Assembly (NCBI GenBank): GCA_963921935.1
Contig: OY998182.1
Span: 37,821,798 to 37,885,797 of the forward strand
Direction of reading: 5' to 3'
Origin: Galeruca laticollis
Taxonomy: Eukaryota > Arthropoda > Insecta > Coleoptera > Chrysomelidae
DNA length: 64,000 bases
Under the pieces are notes generated by a model that did not search any database, was not told the DNA's origin, and was given only the letters and a program-made list of their open reading frames with translations. Shown here one piece after another: positions 21,879-33,260 of the stretch (position 1 is its first letter; each line of letters opens with the position of its first letter). Position numbers and translations under genes: made by a program.

Positions 21879-22511
21879 AATTCAGAGACTCTAATCCGAA
21901 CTGAAGATTACGTCCCCCGACAACTTCTACTTGGCTCGTGTAGTTACACAAGCGAGAAGTAGTCAGTTGGCGCCATCTTCACTTTCAGTTGCGAACCAAC
22001 ACTTCAGATAAATGCGACCGTATTAGTCGTATGAAATAAAATTAATATAATTTCATAAAATACGAGGTGTCTATATGAAACATAAATTTCGATTTTCTAC
22101 GACACCTGCTTTTAGTCGAAATTTCAATAATTTCGACGTATTGGCCTGACCGTTGTTCGAAGGGAAAAACAAGGGGATGTAATTTAATATTCTGCGTGGT
22201 ATTAGCCAGGAATGTAGTTGTTTTTCCCTTCGAACATCGGTCAGGCCAATACGTCGAAATTATTGAAATTTCGAGTAAAAGCAGGTGTAGTAGAAAATCG
22301 AAATTTATGTTTCATATAGACACCTCGTATTTTATGAAATTATATTCATTTTATTTCATACGACTAATACGGTCGCATTTATCTGAGGTGTTGGTTCGCA
22401 ACTGAAAGTGAAGATGGCGCCAGCTGACTACTTCTCGCTTTTGTAACTACACGAGCCAAGTAAAAGTTGTCGGAGGACGTAATCTTCAGTTCGGATTAGA
22501 GACTCTGAACT

Positions 22512-22579
22512 GGAAGGCATTACGGCACTCTTGAAGAGACCCAAGAAGATCGAAATGCGTCAGTGTACTATGCCCTTCC
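22512..22579 (+). ncRNA. Type I hammerhead ribozyme candidate (HHR-2)
   Basis: Plus-strand copy of HHR-1 in the opposite arm. Stem I and the CTTGAAGA core are identical. Stem II has one mismatch (GACC/GATC) and stem III reads AT..GT with a G-U pair, followed by GTC. Slightly more decayed than HHR-1. Confidence 0.75.
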
Positions 22580-22778
22580 GCTATCAGTTGCGAATCACCA
22601 CAGATGTCCGTATCGGCAAAATGGCCGATCGACGTCACGGTTTTCGAAGGGGATGTAATTCAATATTCTGCGTGGTATTAGTCAGGAATGTAGTTGTTTT
22701 TCCCTTTGAAGAACGGTCAGACCAATACGTCGAAATTATTGAAATTTCCACTAAAAGCAGGTGTAGTAGAAAATCGAA

Positions 22779-22782
<4 letters not shown>

Positions 22783-22815
<33 letters not shown>
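22783..22815. repeat. (TA)n microsatellite
   Basis: About 16 uninterrupted TA dinucleotides at the end of the third partial copy of the hammerhead repeat. Confidence 0.95.
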
Positions 22816-22817
<2 letters not shown>

Positions 22818-24764
22818 CATAGAAAGGAACTTGCACCACTCTGTATACTATAATATGGAATGAAATACTACACACTATATGCAAATACAAAATTTTAGAA
22901 TTTAAATTACTTTTTAAATCGTCCGAAATAGAGACAATATGAATCATTCATCATTAAAGAGAGAAAATAAACATGAATCAAACCGAAGAATCATAAAGGA
23001 AATTTTCAATACACTTTGTAAATACACATATGTGAAATATATAACATGATTTCTAGCCATTGAGAGAGAGCATTTTGAACGTTACAATATATAAATTATA
23101 ACAATCTATTTCTCACACAGTTAGAGTTAAAACATTATGATTGATTTTCAAAAATACTAATTAGATATTGAAAGAAATTCTCTGGTAACATTAGATAATT
23201 ATTTAGTATATGTCAAGGTAAAAAGTCAAAATAATAATAACATTAAGGTTATAAATGTATGACGTTTGTGAAATGAATTGTCATTCTGAATAAATCAAAT
23301 TGAAATAAAAAGAGCTGTCATTTCGAAATATTTTGGAATTTTTTTAAGGGAAGTAATATATCAGATTTGATTATTTCAAAATATTAAACGGAATGTTCTA
23401 GAAGGATAAATGAGCAATTAGAAACTTGAAGTGGGATTTGTCAACAAGAATTTTTATAGCCAAATTTGATTGGTGAATCAGATTTGAAATATTTTGATCA
23501 GCGGCAAGCGGATTAAAAACTGAAAAAATTGAATGAAAAAAGTTTGTTGATAATGTACACTATTCACTAGGGATAATTTCTTTTTGGTAGAATGAATGGG
23601 GTAAAAAGTAAAATTTAGAGAAGATAATTAAAAAAAACTATTAGAAAAGCAGCCCATTGGAGTGGTAACTATAAAAGAAATACATTATTCTTAAATATAA
23701 CTAAACAAATTTATAAATCAAGCTGATAAACATAGATTTAAGAAGAAATTGGTAGTATATTGTAGTATACTAACCATAAAATTTTATCTGTATAAGCAAG
23801 TAAAGTTTTGTATCGTGGGAATGGTATCTCCACGATACATTTCAGAAAGAGCTGGACTATGGAATTCCATCTAAAATGTATTGATGTAGATGAAATATAA
23901 CATCAATTTTGATTTCTGCCCAAGCACGACAGACTGTGTGGTGTCTCAAGAGGTAATCTAAAAAACAATCAACGAGGTGAATAGAAGAAAAAGTGAACAG
24001 GTATTTAAAACTATTTCATTTAAATAAAAAGGTTAAATAAACTCACTTGTGTTGTGCAAATATTTGAACTTTGATATTTCATACACTTTGTCCATCGTTG
24101 TATCTGCCATCTTATATCATAGAGAATTTGTTAACATCGTCCGATTTTAAATGTGTATATAATGTTGCATAGTTTGTACTTACATATAGTAATAATTCAT
24201 TTGAGTGTATGTGTCTTTGAATGAATGATCATCGTAGATAGGTTGTTTTTTTTATGAAGTTTTTTGTAAATGAATAATGTATTTGTTTTTCTAAATATTA
24301 AATAACGTTTTTCAATTGAAAGACTTGAAATTACATTGTTGAAAAATTTCATTTCTCGATGATTGCAGTTGACCAGACGGTTCTCAATTAGAGAGGGGTT
24401 TTTTAGTCAAATATACAGGACCGTTCTATAGGATTTTATAAAGAAATTAATAGCAAGTATTTTTGATTGAAATTTTTTTTATATAAATACAAAGAATTTA
24501 TTTTGGCGCTTATAATTAAAATTAAAATAGTTTCATTTTACCATATGAACCCAATCCTGAGATCATAGAGTTTTCATGTAAAGTATAATTATTTTATGAC
24601 ATATTTTAAATTTTTCTTATATACCGGGCAAAACAAAACTAATGATTCATATTAACTAAACTAAAATAAAAATAATAAAGGTACCACAGGAGTACCAATC
24701 CAGAAGAATATATATATAAATTTACTCTCTACAATAGTCCTATTTCATTCTGAAATAAGCCTAA
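22816..24764. other. About 2 kb of AT-rich DNA without recognisable genes
   Basis: No coding pattern or repeat array seen. A small hairpin TATCGTGG...CCACGATA lies near 23812-23840. Scattered A/T runs only. Confidence 0.4.
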
Positions 24765-24842
24765 AATCTAAAATCCCAATTTTTTTTGGGGTAAACCAAT
24801 ACTTTTCTCGCATCGTAAATAGGGTTGGCGGAAAAGTAAAAA
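24765..24842 (+). repeat. Isolated end of the 173-bp-repeat element
   Basis: TTTGGGGTAAACCAATACTT, CTCGCAT and GGCGGAAAAGTAA match the terminal segment of blocks I-IV, without any satellite monomer next to it. Confidence 0.85.
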
Positions 24843-25699
24843 TCTTTTGGTTGTCAAACAAAACAGTTTTGTCAATTCAAATATGTGAATCTATATAACA
24901 TTCTACGCTCCAATTACCTATTCTAATAGTTTGTTTTATTTTGAGTATGGTTTATCGTTTGTTATGCTTTGTGGTTGTTTCATTGATATTTTTATTTAAG
25001 ATAAGTGACACATCATTTCTCTGCATTCAAAAGTTCCCTTGGTTCATATTCGTGATGTCGTCCTTATTGTGTGGAAGTAGGTATTGGTAGAATCCTTATT
25101 CTCATTTGTCCTTATTTTTGACTGGTTATTATCAGATGATTATTATCTGGTTATTTCGTTTTTTTGATGGTTGATCGATTTCTATATTAACTAGTTTTTG
25201 TTGTTTGAAGTCCCATATTCTTATCTGACCATCTATTTCTATTTTTATATTTAACTTTGACTTGCGGTCTTGTTTTCCTCTCTATCTTTCTTGCTATATC
25301 TCTTCTGAATTTCCCGTTTTTGCTTGGTAGCTACTCAAAATTCTAATTTAGTTGACGTAGATAATAACTGATGAATAATATGATAGGGATTACAGTGATG
25401 CAAACCCCGCGAACAATAGTTTTTAAAAAAGAAAAGGGGGTTGTGAATTCTGTCGCAACACAAAAGCACAAGAATAAATAAATAATGTTTATTCTTGTGA
25501 CAAACGGTTGTAAATTCGATGCGAAAGAGAGTATTTATCAAAGAGAAATAGTAAAATGCCATCGCGAACATTTTTGTAGATTTATAAAAGAGGAATATTC
25601 CACCATGCACTGTTTTATTATATTTCAATAAGGTTAGGCAGCGTTTTCGATGAAAGCTCCTAGGCGGCTTGATTTTTTCCGATACTTCCAACAATTAAC
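24843..25699. other. No gene recognised
   Basis: Low-complexity T-rich DNA. The 119-codon ORF on the minus strand (25335-25694) has no recognisable domain and unremarkable composition, so it is not called. Confidence 0.35.
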
Positions 25700-25862
25700 A
25701 CAAAACCTTAACAACTCCTATAACTATACCTAAACCTTCCTCATGAATCACTCTATATATTGGTGAAAACCGCATGAAAATCTATTCAGTGGTTTTTGAG
25801 ATTATCGCGAGCAGACAGACTGACGCGGTGGATTACTTTGTTTTATAATATGTGGTGATAAT
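25700..25862 (+). repeat. Retroposon 3' end (RTE/SINE-like tail)
   Basis: ACCTAAACCTTCCTCATGAA, GAAAACCGCATGAAAATC, TCAGTGGTTTTTGAGATTAT and CGCGAGCAGACAGACTGACG followed by ACTTTGTTTTATAATATGT resemble the conserved 3' region of RTE-type LINEs and related SINEs common in insects. No ORF remains upstream. The family assignment is from memory of the consensus. Confidence 0.5.
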
Positions 25863-26503
25863 GCATCTACAACATAATTTTACATTGCAACAACCGTCCA
25901 ATCGAAGCGTCAATAAATTCACCGCTCGAACTGGGTTAATGATCACGTTATAAAAGATGGAAAGCTCATTACGATCGATTGATAATTCCTAGACCATTAA
26001 AAGCATAATAAGCCCATCAAAATTCCGTTAGTTGAGTCGATAATTCGATGTCGTTTAGTCGTCTAAGAACCGGTCTACCCAGATCCGGAATTAAATTAAA
26101 AATTGATGCAGACAAGGGACTCGTAAAAAAAAGAAATTAAAAATGATTAATTAATACTGGGTTACCTTCAGAATTATACTTCGATGTATCTGTTTTAAGA
26201 AAATGTCTTTGCTGGAGAAATTTTAGTTGCAGGGCTAGAATTTTTTTCTCGCTATAGTAGATTCCAGGGGTGTCCCAAAATTGCTGGGACACAGAGTTAG
26301 TAGAGATCAAAGCAGGTCGATTGTACCCTATTTATTTATACAGTGCGATTTTTTAACTGTGGCCATAGGGAATTGCATGCTAAAAATTTCACCCATGTTA
26401 AGTTTTCATCAACTACAGGTTCGATGCTAATTTTAATTATAATAATAAACCATTAATAAAACTGCATAATGCATACTATTTGAACCACCGCAAATAGTGT
26501 TAT
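25863..26503. other. Unassigned DNA
   Basis: A short inverted motif GTCCCAAAATTGCTGGGAC is present near 26274. Otherwise nothing is recognised. Confidence 0.35.
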
Positions 26504-27080
26504 TTAACCCTTAAATGCCTATGACCTACAAATCAACCTACATACCGGTACGGGGTCCTTCAGAAACCCCAGATAAATATATGAATTTTTGATAATTTTA
26601 TTCGAATATTTCTAAAAAATGACACACTTTAAAACATTTTTAAAGAGTTTATTTAAGTTTAATGAAAATAAAATACATAAAATACCTAAAATAATAAAAA
26701 ATTGGTATACATCGAAAAATCTAATAACTAAACTAGACAAAACAAAATGTCACTCCATGACAAAACAATCGTTAAAAGAGGCAAAATTATTATATAATAT
26801 GCATACAAAGTTATGTCTGATTAAATTTTAGTTTGACATACAAGTGGAACATATAATTGTTTGTTCTTTTTTTCTATAGACTTCGCATACAAACTTCTTA
26901 CAAAGACCGCACTTTCTTATCATTTTTTCGAGAGCATCTATCACGTTTTCTACCAGGAGTTACTGTTTGAGGAATATGTTGGTCTACTACAACTAGTCCA
27001 CAATCTCGTAAAGCCGATTTTACATGTACCTTGTGGTTTTTGTATTGATCTATTTCAATGATTCCCTTGTTTTAGAGGTA
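26504..27080 (-). mobile_element. piggyBac-like transposon end with transposase C-terminus
   Basis: TTAA followed by CCCTTAAATGCC at 26504-26519 is the usual piggyBac target plus CCC-starting terminus. From about 27075 to 26865 the minus strand gives NKGIIEIDQYKNH, CGLVVVDQ, TPGRKRDRCSRKNDKKVRS and a short Cys-containing end, which fits the cysteine-rich C-terminal domain that binds piggyBac ends. A stop is present, and the catalytic domain and the other terminus are missing. Family placement is tentative. Confidence 0.5.
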
Positions 27081-27104
27081 TTTAGAAAAAATAATAATAA
27101 AGAA

Positions 27105-27478
27105 AAATTTAATAAAGCTTAGGGGGGCACCATTCTCCCGGTCTCCCCTACTGATCTTAATTGGGAAAAAGATATCAGGGATATCCCCGTAGGGCTAATA
27201 ATATCTAAGCTTTAATATTTGTAATATCACATCTTCTTCTTTTCTCTATTAACAAATAATAAGTCAATCACAAGGTAGGTCAATCACTTCTTGGTCTAAT
27301 CAAAAATAATTATTAAACATCAGGTCATTCTGACGATGATATTTAATATCGAAACAATTGTCAAATTTCTTAGAACTTTTACCATTTTTTTCAATATATT
27401 GTGGAATCATCTAGAAACAGTAAGCTTCATTTAAATCAGTAATATGAGTAGATTCCACGAAGTAAGGGTCGAGACAGT
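27105..27478 (+). mobile_element. Penelope-like terminal repeat, single arm
   Basis: The same order of landmarks as the right arm at 45215-45664: ACTGATCTTAATTGG, GGATATCCC, AATATCACATCTTCTTCTTT, ACATCAGGT, the hammerhead-like segment, then AGCTTCATTTAAAT. It ends with the outer terminus CCACGAAGTAAGGGTCGAGA CAGTTA. The complementary arm is absent. Confidence 0.78.
27326..27372 (+). ncRNA. Hammerhead-like core in the PLE terminal repeat
   Basis: CTGACGA, an extra T, a five-pair stem II GATAT/ATATC with a three-base loop, GAAAC, loop AATT, then GTC: the order and spacing of a minimal type I hammerhead with a two-pair stem III. The extra base before stem II is non-canonical. Stem I is short (ATT/AAT near the core). 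Confidence 0.55.
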
Positions 27479-28551
27479 TAATAATGATGTTGACTGAAGA
27501 ATAAAGTATGTTTAAATTTAAATACAGTTCAAAATGTTCATTAAAAATGATAATAGGAACGGAAATGCCATTTCTGAATTTAGAAAAATTGCCTTTATAC
27601 AGTGTGTCCCAAATGGAATGCGGGGTAAAAGTCGTTCAAACTCTAGGAGAGAGGAACATAGTCATCGAAATTGTTATAAGTAGTAATAAATTGAGAACGC
27701 AAAAGTATCACTTTGCATTATGGATATAGAAATATCCATTTTTTAACTTTTATTAACATTTTAAAAATATAAGGGTTGCCGACGTATAGGTCATGGTACC
27801 GGGAGGGTTCAGTCACAAGAATGTTATTTATTCTTGTGGTTAAGTCTATTAATTGTATATATTGTTGCAATATTTTTATAGTATGAACTGTCGAAACAAA
27901 TTCGTTCTATAGCAATTTGCAACTATTTTTTTGTATTTTTAAGAAATTTTAGCATTATCTTTATATATAATGAGATTTCGGGTCCGATTCTGTTCTCTGT
28001 GGCAATATTATGAATCACTGTATTTGAATCTGTCTTTAACGGTTAAAAGTAAATGTAAGTGAAGAGAAGAGAAAACCCGTTCTCTTGTTTCCAATCAGCA
28101 CTTTTTATGTGGATTTACGACGCCATCCATGCGAGCCTACGAGTATATACTGCGCGTGTTTGGAGTTTTAATTGCATTTTTCATTTTCGTTTTTTTATTT
28201 TACTTTCGGCGATTTTATTTTAACTCGTTTAAATAACACAAAGATATGAAAACGAACAATTTATATTTTTTGAATTGAATTTTCCGTTACAATTAAAAAT
28301 AAATAGAGCGTATTTGTTTTTATTCAAACAAACGACTGAATTTAAATGGAGGTCAACGCAATGCTGTATGCATACCAAAAATTGAAAATTGAATTTTTAC
28401 AGCGGCTGCTTTTTTATGGGAAAATGACAGGGATTCATTGGGGATACATTTAAACAATCCCGTCACTGACAATTACCACAAACTGGTGAACAGTTTAATC
28501 CAACTTTTACTGCAACCGGTCAACTTACACAAACTGCAATTATAGAAAATT
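27479..28551. other. No gene recognised
   Basis: Contains a CAGTGTGTCCCAAATGGAAT motif near 27600 that resembles ends of some DNA transposons, but no partner end was found. No coding region is supported. Confidence 0.35.
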
Positions 28552-28939
28552 GTGTTTAATAGAATATCAAGAGCAGGTGGAAGGAGAATTTTCATTGGCT
28601 CCAATATTTTACGCTGTAATATTCATCCACAGCCTATTCACCCCCGACTAACATTTTTCGCGGCACATGTATCGATGGCTTTTGGAATTTTGTTTAGAAC
28701 CACAAAAGGAAGGCTCAAGCACAAATCCAGCTTTCCCCTATTTTTTCCTAATAGAAGCCTTTATCGAAAAGTTCCAATTTTGATTTCTTTGGCAAGTAAG
28801 TTCCATTTCTTAAGACGGGAACCAAGAAGTTCTGATTGTTGCTTTGACAACCCCAAATCACGTACTAAATCATGTAACTCTTTTTGAACAATCAAATGGG
28901 GCTCGCCGTAACTGGAACCAGGCGTGAATGTGGGGTGGG
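28552..28939 (-). pseudogene. Unknown dispersed protein family, C-terminal half (split by pogo)
   Basis: The minus strand encodes GEPHLIVQKELHDLVRDLGL, SKQQSELLGSRLKKWNLL and IGTFR, after which frames break. It continues the reading of 40108-39706 exactly across the pogo insertion (TA junction). I recognise the LSKQQ-x-ELLGSRL-x-x-WNLL pattern as one seen in many multi-copy uncharacterised arthropod proteins but cannot assign a function. It is probably TE-associated. The presence of stops suggests a dead copy. Confidence 0.55.
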
Positions 28940-29387
28940 TACCGTAATTTGGGATAACTTGAGACAATTTGCAGACACCATTATTTTTCGTAATGTTGGC
29001 AACCCTGTTGACATGGGTGGTGTTGTTTGGTTCGCAAGAGATGTGGAACGTGGTGTTATTAACCGTTAATAATTAAATTCTTTTATACTATCTAAGGTAA
29101 GTTCATCAGTTTTCACTAAACTTCAACTTTGAAACTGTCAAAATTCATATATTACATAACTTATATTATAATTTTATGACTAATATCTGAAAACAAATTG
29201 CTGTAGAAAAGCTAACCTCTAATATTAATTGTGATATATCATAAATTCAATTGCGGCGTTGCCAAGTTTATGGTTGCTACAAAATATAAATTCACAACCT
29301 GACCTTAATTGCGTAACTTGAGACAACTGTCTCAAGTTACCCTACCACAAATTATGTACTATGAAATCTTGGTACCAACCTACATAC

Positions 29388-29864
29388 TGTTACGAAACAG
29401 CATACTGGTATAGTCCATAAATCCGACCCTGTCTAAGCCAGGTATCAAAGTTAAAATTATGGCGGACACGCATTGTTTTTTTTTATAACTGTTTACGACT
29501 ATATTATCTAAACATTGTTTTTGTGACCAGACTTATCTAGAAAAGGCCAGAACCAATTTTTTTTGTGTGTGTAAGCCGCAGTCCGGAATTTACTAGTAAA
29601 AAAGGCTTTAATATATAAGGGACTGATCAGGAAGAGTTAGGGGAGTTGATAAAGTGATCTCGTGAAATAAATACACCGAAATAGCAAACAGTAAATAAGT
29701 GAATATAAATTAGTGAACTGTTTATATAAATTAGTTTAAGTGAATATACTGTGTATATAATTAGTGAATAGTGTAGTGTTTAAATAAATTAGTAAGTAGC
29801 CATACCGTGTGTTTAAAATTTATCCCACCCGTTTACTGTTTAAATAAATTAGAAAAACATTACA
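29388..29864 (+). repeat. 5' LTR of gypsy A
   Basis: 477 bp, TGTTACGAAACAGC to AAAACATTACA. It includes AATATATAAGGGACTGATCA (TATA-like box) and several TTAAGTG/TTAGTGA-type AT-rich repeats in its 3' part. Confidence 0.95.
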
Positions 29865-29865
29865 T

Positions 29866-29882
29866 TGGTGTCAGGTGTGGGT
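29866..29882 (+). other. Primer-binding site, probably tRNA-Leu(CAA)
   Basis: TGGTGTCAGGTGTGGGT here and TGGTGTCAGAAGTGGGA in gypsy B (33218-33234). The latter is the complement of the 3' end of animal tRNA-Leu(CAA) plus CCA as I recall it. The A copy carries two substitutions. Confidence 0.65.
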
Positions 29883-29907
29883 TAATATAAATAAATTGCT
29901 ACGTAAA

Positions 29908-31237
29908 ATGGCCAAGAGACTATGTGACCTCAAAGTGGCGGAACTAAGAGCAGAATTGGAAGACCGTGAGTTGGAAACGTCCGGTAAGAAAAGTGAATTA
30001 GTAGAAAGACTTAAATTGGCACTGGAAAATGACGGCTTTCATCCAGAAACAGTTTTATTTAATGACGAGGCTTCCACATTAATCTCGTCAATTTCTACTA
30101 ATATTTCTGCTAACATGGACGAGAAGATTTCTGCCATGGAAGAGAACATGGACGAGAAGATTTCTGCTATGAAGAACAACATTTCTGCTAACATGGGCGA
30201 GAAGATTTCTGCTATGAAGAACGATATTTCTGACATGGAAGAGAAGATTTCTACAAATGTGAAAAGCGATATTTCGGCTATAAAGAACGATATTTCTACT
30301 TTGAAGAACGATATATCTGCCGATATCTTATTAATGAAAAGCGACATTGCCGCTGACATGGAAAATGAAAGTTCGTCTCTAAAATCTGAAATCGAGGATA
30401 AGATGTCAACGATGGACGAGAAAATCGAGAATAAAATGTCAACGATGGACGAGAAAATCGAGAATAAGATTACAAAGATAGACGAGAAAATCAAGGAGTT
30501 AGAGGAAAAGATTGCCGATTCAAGAACGCGAGGCACGCCAGAGGAAGAAAAGAAGACCGAGCAAACTAAACCTTGCAAGCCAGAAACACTATTTAAGTTT
30601 GAAGACATTGGCAGTTTTACCCGAGTCAAGGCCCCGATGTTCAATGGAAAAATGTCGTGGACCAATTATGTGAAACAATTTGAAGCAACTGCTAGAGTGA
30701 ATAATTGGTCCGATAAGGAGAAAGCAGTGAACCTAACTATAGCGCTCCGGGGAGATGCCTTAGATGTACTTCAGACGATACCGCTTGAAGAAACGGATAA
30801 CTTCGAGCAGCTGATGAAGAGGTTGGACATGCGATATGGTCACGAACATTTGGAACATTTGTACAGATTCCAGCTGAAGAACCGAAGGCGGAAAACTGGA
30901 CGAATCCCTTCAAGAGTATGAAATGGATATTGCCCGACTAATTCGATTTGCTTATCCATCAGTACCAGATAACATGATGGAATGTTTAGGCATCCAGGCC
31001 TTTATTGACGGCTTATGTGACCACGATATGGAGAAGACGCTTCGATTAGCTCATCCTAAAACATTGGTGGATGCATTGACTGCTGCTCTTGAATATGAAG
31101 CAGCCACGATAACTTCGGGATACAGCAAAGGTAGGACCATGCAGGAAAAAGGTGACGATGACAGACTTTACCAGATCGTCAACCTGTTGAAAGGTATGGT
31201 AGACGTGAAGCCGAAGAAGATCAGGTGCAGTAATTAA
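29908..31237 (+). pseudogene. gag of gypsy A: SAP domain, coiled coil, capsid-like part
   Basis: The N-terminus DLKVAELRAELEDRELETSG plus KKSELVERL is a SAP DNA-binding motif. Residues ~60-220 are an unusual run of near-repeats of MDEKISAMKNDIS type, a predicted parallel coiled coil. Then FTRVKAPMFNGKMSWTNYVK, NLTIALRGDALDVL and a C-terminal capsid-like part follow. A frameshift near 30915 splits the ORF (30921/30923). The zinc knuckle region has TAA in place of a Cys-Gly codon (CSN*) and is followed by a duplicated segment. Copy B has the same architecture. Confidence 0.85.
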
Positions 31238-31545
31238 GGCGAGCTAAAGCATGCACGCAGTTCGTGTAAGCGTCCTACGACTCCTGCAAACCAAGAACCT
31301 CTTGAATAAAAAGCAGCCACGAAGGGATCGCGGTACAACAAAGGTAGGACGATGCAGGAAGAAGATGACGATGACAAACTTGACCAGATCGTCAACTTGT
31401 TGAAAGGTATGGCAGACAAGAAGCCCAAGAAGATCACATGCCGGAAGTGTGGCGAGCTACAGCACGTACGCAGTCCGTCTAAGCGCCCCAAGACTCCTGT
31501 AACCCAAGAACTCCAGTCACAGGGGAAATTAGACAGGGGTGAACA
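31096..31545 (+). repeat. Tandem duplication of the gag 3' end (zinc-knuckle region)
   Basis: The unit from GAAGCAGCCACGA through AAAGGTAGGAC, ATGCAGGAA, CGTCAACTTGTTGAAAGGTATG to CCTGCAAACCAAGAAC-type text appears twice in direct order (about 31096-31312 and 31313-31540). The second unit preserves the knuckle start CRKCGELQHVRSPSK, though the first Cys box is altered. Gypsy B has only one unit. Confidence 0.75.
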
Positions 31546-31674
31546 TCCAGCTGATGTGAATCACCGAAAAGCAAACTCTTTGCCTAGACGGTCATGCTCT
31601 GTAGACTATTCACAATGCAACCAGTCGAAATCTAAGGAAGTTGTAGTTTCAAGAATTACAGTAGTCAACGAAGA

Positions 31675-32732
31675 ATGGTCCTGGAAGAAGGGCTGTTGAA
31701 AAGGGTCCTTGAAAACGATGATGGTTCCGAGATGAGCAGACAGCTAGTTATCCCGAGAACTGAGGTACTGAAGAAGTTACACGACTGTCCATCGGGAGGT
31801 CATCTGGGAGTGAAGAAAACCCTTCAGCGAGTCCGTGAAAGGTTTTATTGGATGAACAGCTCCGACGATGTGAAGGACTGGTGTAAGGAATGTACGACTT
31901 GTGCTACGAGTAATGGACCACATCGCAAGAGAAAGGCACCCATGAAACAGTACAATGTTGGAAGCCCTTTCGAAAGGATTGCTTTAGATATCGCTGTGCC
32001 ATTTCCAACGACAGAAAATGGTGGCAAATACATACTGGTTGTAATGGATTAGTTCACAAAGTGGGTGGAAATTTACGCTATCCCGAACCAAGAGGCCACA
32101 ACTGTAGCAAATATATTGGTGAAAGAATTTATCAGCCGATATGGAGTGCCCTTGGAAGTCCACAGCGACCAGGGGAGAAATTTCGAAAGTCATCTATTCC
32201 AGGAGATTTGCGAGAAGCTGGGAATGAAGAAGACCAGAACAACAGCATTACATCCACAGTCAGATGGAATGGTCGAGAGAATGAACAGAAATATTGGAAA
32301 ATACCTGTCCAAAGTAGTATCCAGCCATCAGAGAGATTGGGACCAGTATCTTTCCCTATTCGCATTGGTTTATCGATCTGCCGTCAATGAGTCCACGGTT
32401 GAGACACCTGCGAAAATCCTGTTTGGACGTGAAATGAGGCTTCCTTGTTACCTGGAATTTGGCTGTCGCCCTGGAGAAGATCTAGCAGGAGAAGACTACG
32501 TGATCCAATTGAGAAGAAGGCTGGACGATATTCATGAATTAGTTCGAACAAATCTTCAAGTTGCCAGCGACAGAATGAAAAGTCGGTACGACACGCAGGC
32601 CACAGAAAGCGGTTTCAAAGAAAGGGACAAAGTATGGTTACACAACCCGACGAGGAGAAAAGGACTTTCTCCAAAATTACAAAAATCCTGGGAAGGTCCA
32701 TACTTAATCAAGAAAAGGATCAATGATGTTAT
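31675..32732 (+). pseudogene. pol of gypsy A: integrase
   Basis: H2C2 zinc-binding region HDCPSGGHLGVKKTLQRVRE, CKECTTC, then the catalytic core with D (IALDIAVPFP), D (SDQGRNFES) and E region (TALHPQSDGMVERMNR), followed by a C-terminal SH3/GPY-like piece (KSWEGPYLIKK). A TAG stop at about 32050 follows VVMD, so two frames-in-line ORFs result. The segment upstream lacks RT and RNase H entirely. The ORF appears to run on to 32847, but from 32733 it is reading the inserted LTR of gypsy B. Confidence 0.88.
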
Positions 32733-33216
32733 TGTTACGAAACAGCACACTGGTATAGTCCCTAAAACCGTCTCTGTCTACGCAGGTATAAAAGTTAAAA
32801 TTATGGCGGATACGCACTGTTTACGACTCTACGACTATCTTATGTAAACATTGTTTTTGTGACCAGAGTTATCTAGAAAAGGCCAGAATCCATTGTTTTT
32901 ATGTTAGCCGCAGTCCGGAATTTACTAGTAAAAATTGTTTTAATATATAAGGGGACTGATCAGGAAGAGTGAGTTAGTTCATAAAGTGATCTCGTGAAAT
33001 AAATAAACCGAAATATCGATCAGTAAAGTGTTTATATAAATTAATAATAATTAAGTTTTAGTACATATAAATTAAATTTAAGTGACTAGTTGAGTATATA
33101 TAAATTAAGTGTTAGTGATTAGTCAAGTGTTTAAATAAAATTAGTAAGTAGCCATATCGTGTGTTTAAAATTTATCCCACCCGTTTACAGTATGAATAAA
33201 TTAGAAAAACATTACA
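32733..33216 (+). repeat. 5' LTR of gypsy B
   Basis: TGTTACGAAACAGCACACTG to AAAACATTACA, about 484 bp, similar to the LTRs of A, with TATATAAGGGGACTGATCAG in the middle. Confidence 0.93.
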
Positions 33217-33260
33217 TTGGTGTCAGAAGTGGGATAATATAAATAAATTGCTACGTAAAA

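Larger units (their letters stand above)
21806..22785. mobile_element. Hammerhead-bearing inverted repeat plus a third partial copy
   Basis: The arm at 21806-22170 is repeated inverted at 22204-22600. Shared stretches include TTCAGTTCGGATTAGAGACT, GTTGGTTCGCAACTGAAAGT, ACGACTAATACGGTCGCATT and CAATACGTCGAAATTATTGA. A third, direct partial copy (GTAGTTGTTTTTCCCTTTGA ... AAATCGAAATT) runs 22640-22785 into a TA microsatellite. No long ORF is present. Inverted terminal copies with hammerhead ribozymes suggest a Penelope-like or retrozyme-like non-coding retroelement. Confidence 0.8.

Noticed and set aside
23812..23840. Perfect 8-bp hairpin TATCGTGG/CCACGATA
   Set aside because: Short and isolated, with no T-tract, tRNA or miRNA-like context; such hairpins are expected by chance in this much DNA.
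25335..25694. 119-codon ORF on the minus strand
   Set aside because: No recognisable domain, low-complexity composition, no splice or repeat context supporting a gene.
28884..29069. ORF beginning MNNQMGLAVTGTRREC
   Set aside because: It crosses the left terminus of the pogo element and is antisense to the split unknown gene.
30039..30665. 208-codon minus-strand ORF (and 252-codon one at 33251-34009)
   Set aside because: Both are antisense shadows of the gypsy gag coiled-coil repeats, whose codon pattern keeps the opposite strand open.
32733..32847. C-terminal extension of the integrase ORF
   Set aside because: This part reads the 5' LTR of the nested gypsy B and is not gypsy A protein.
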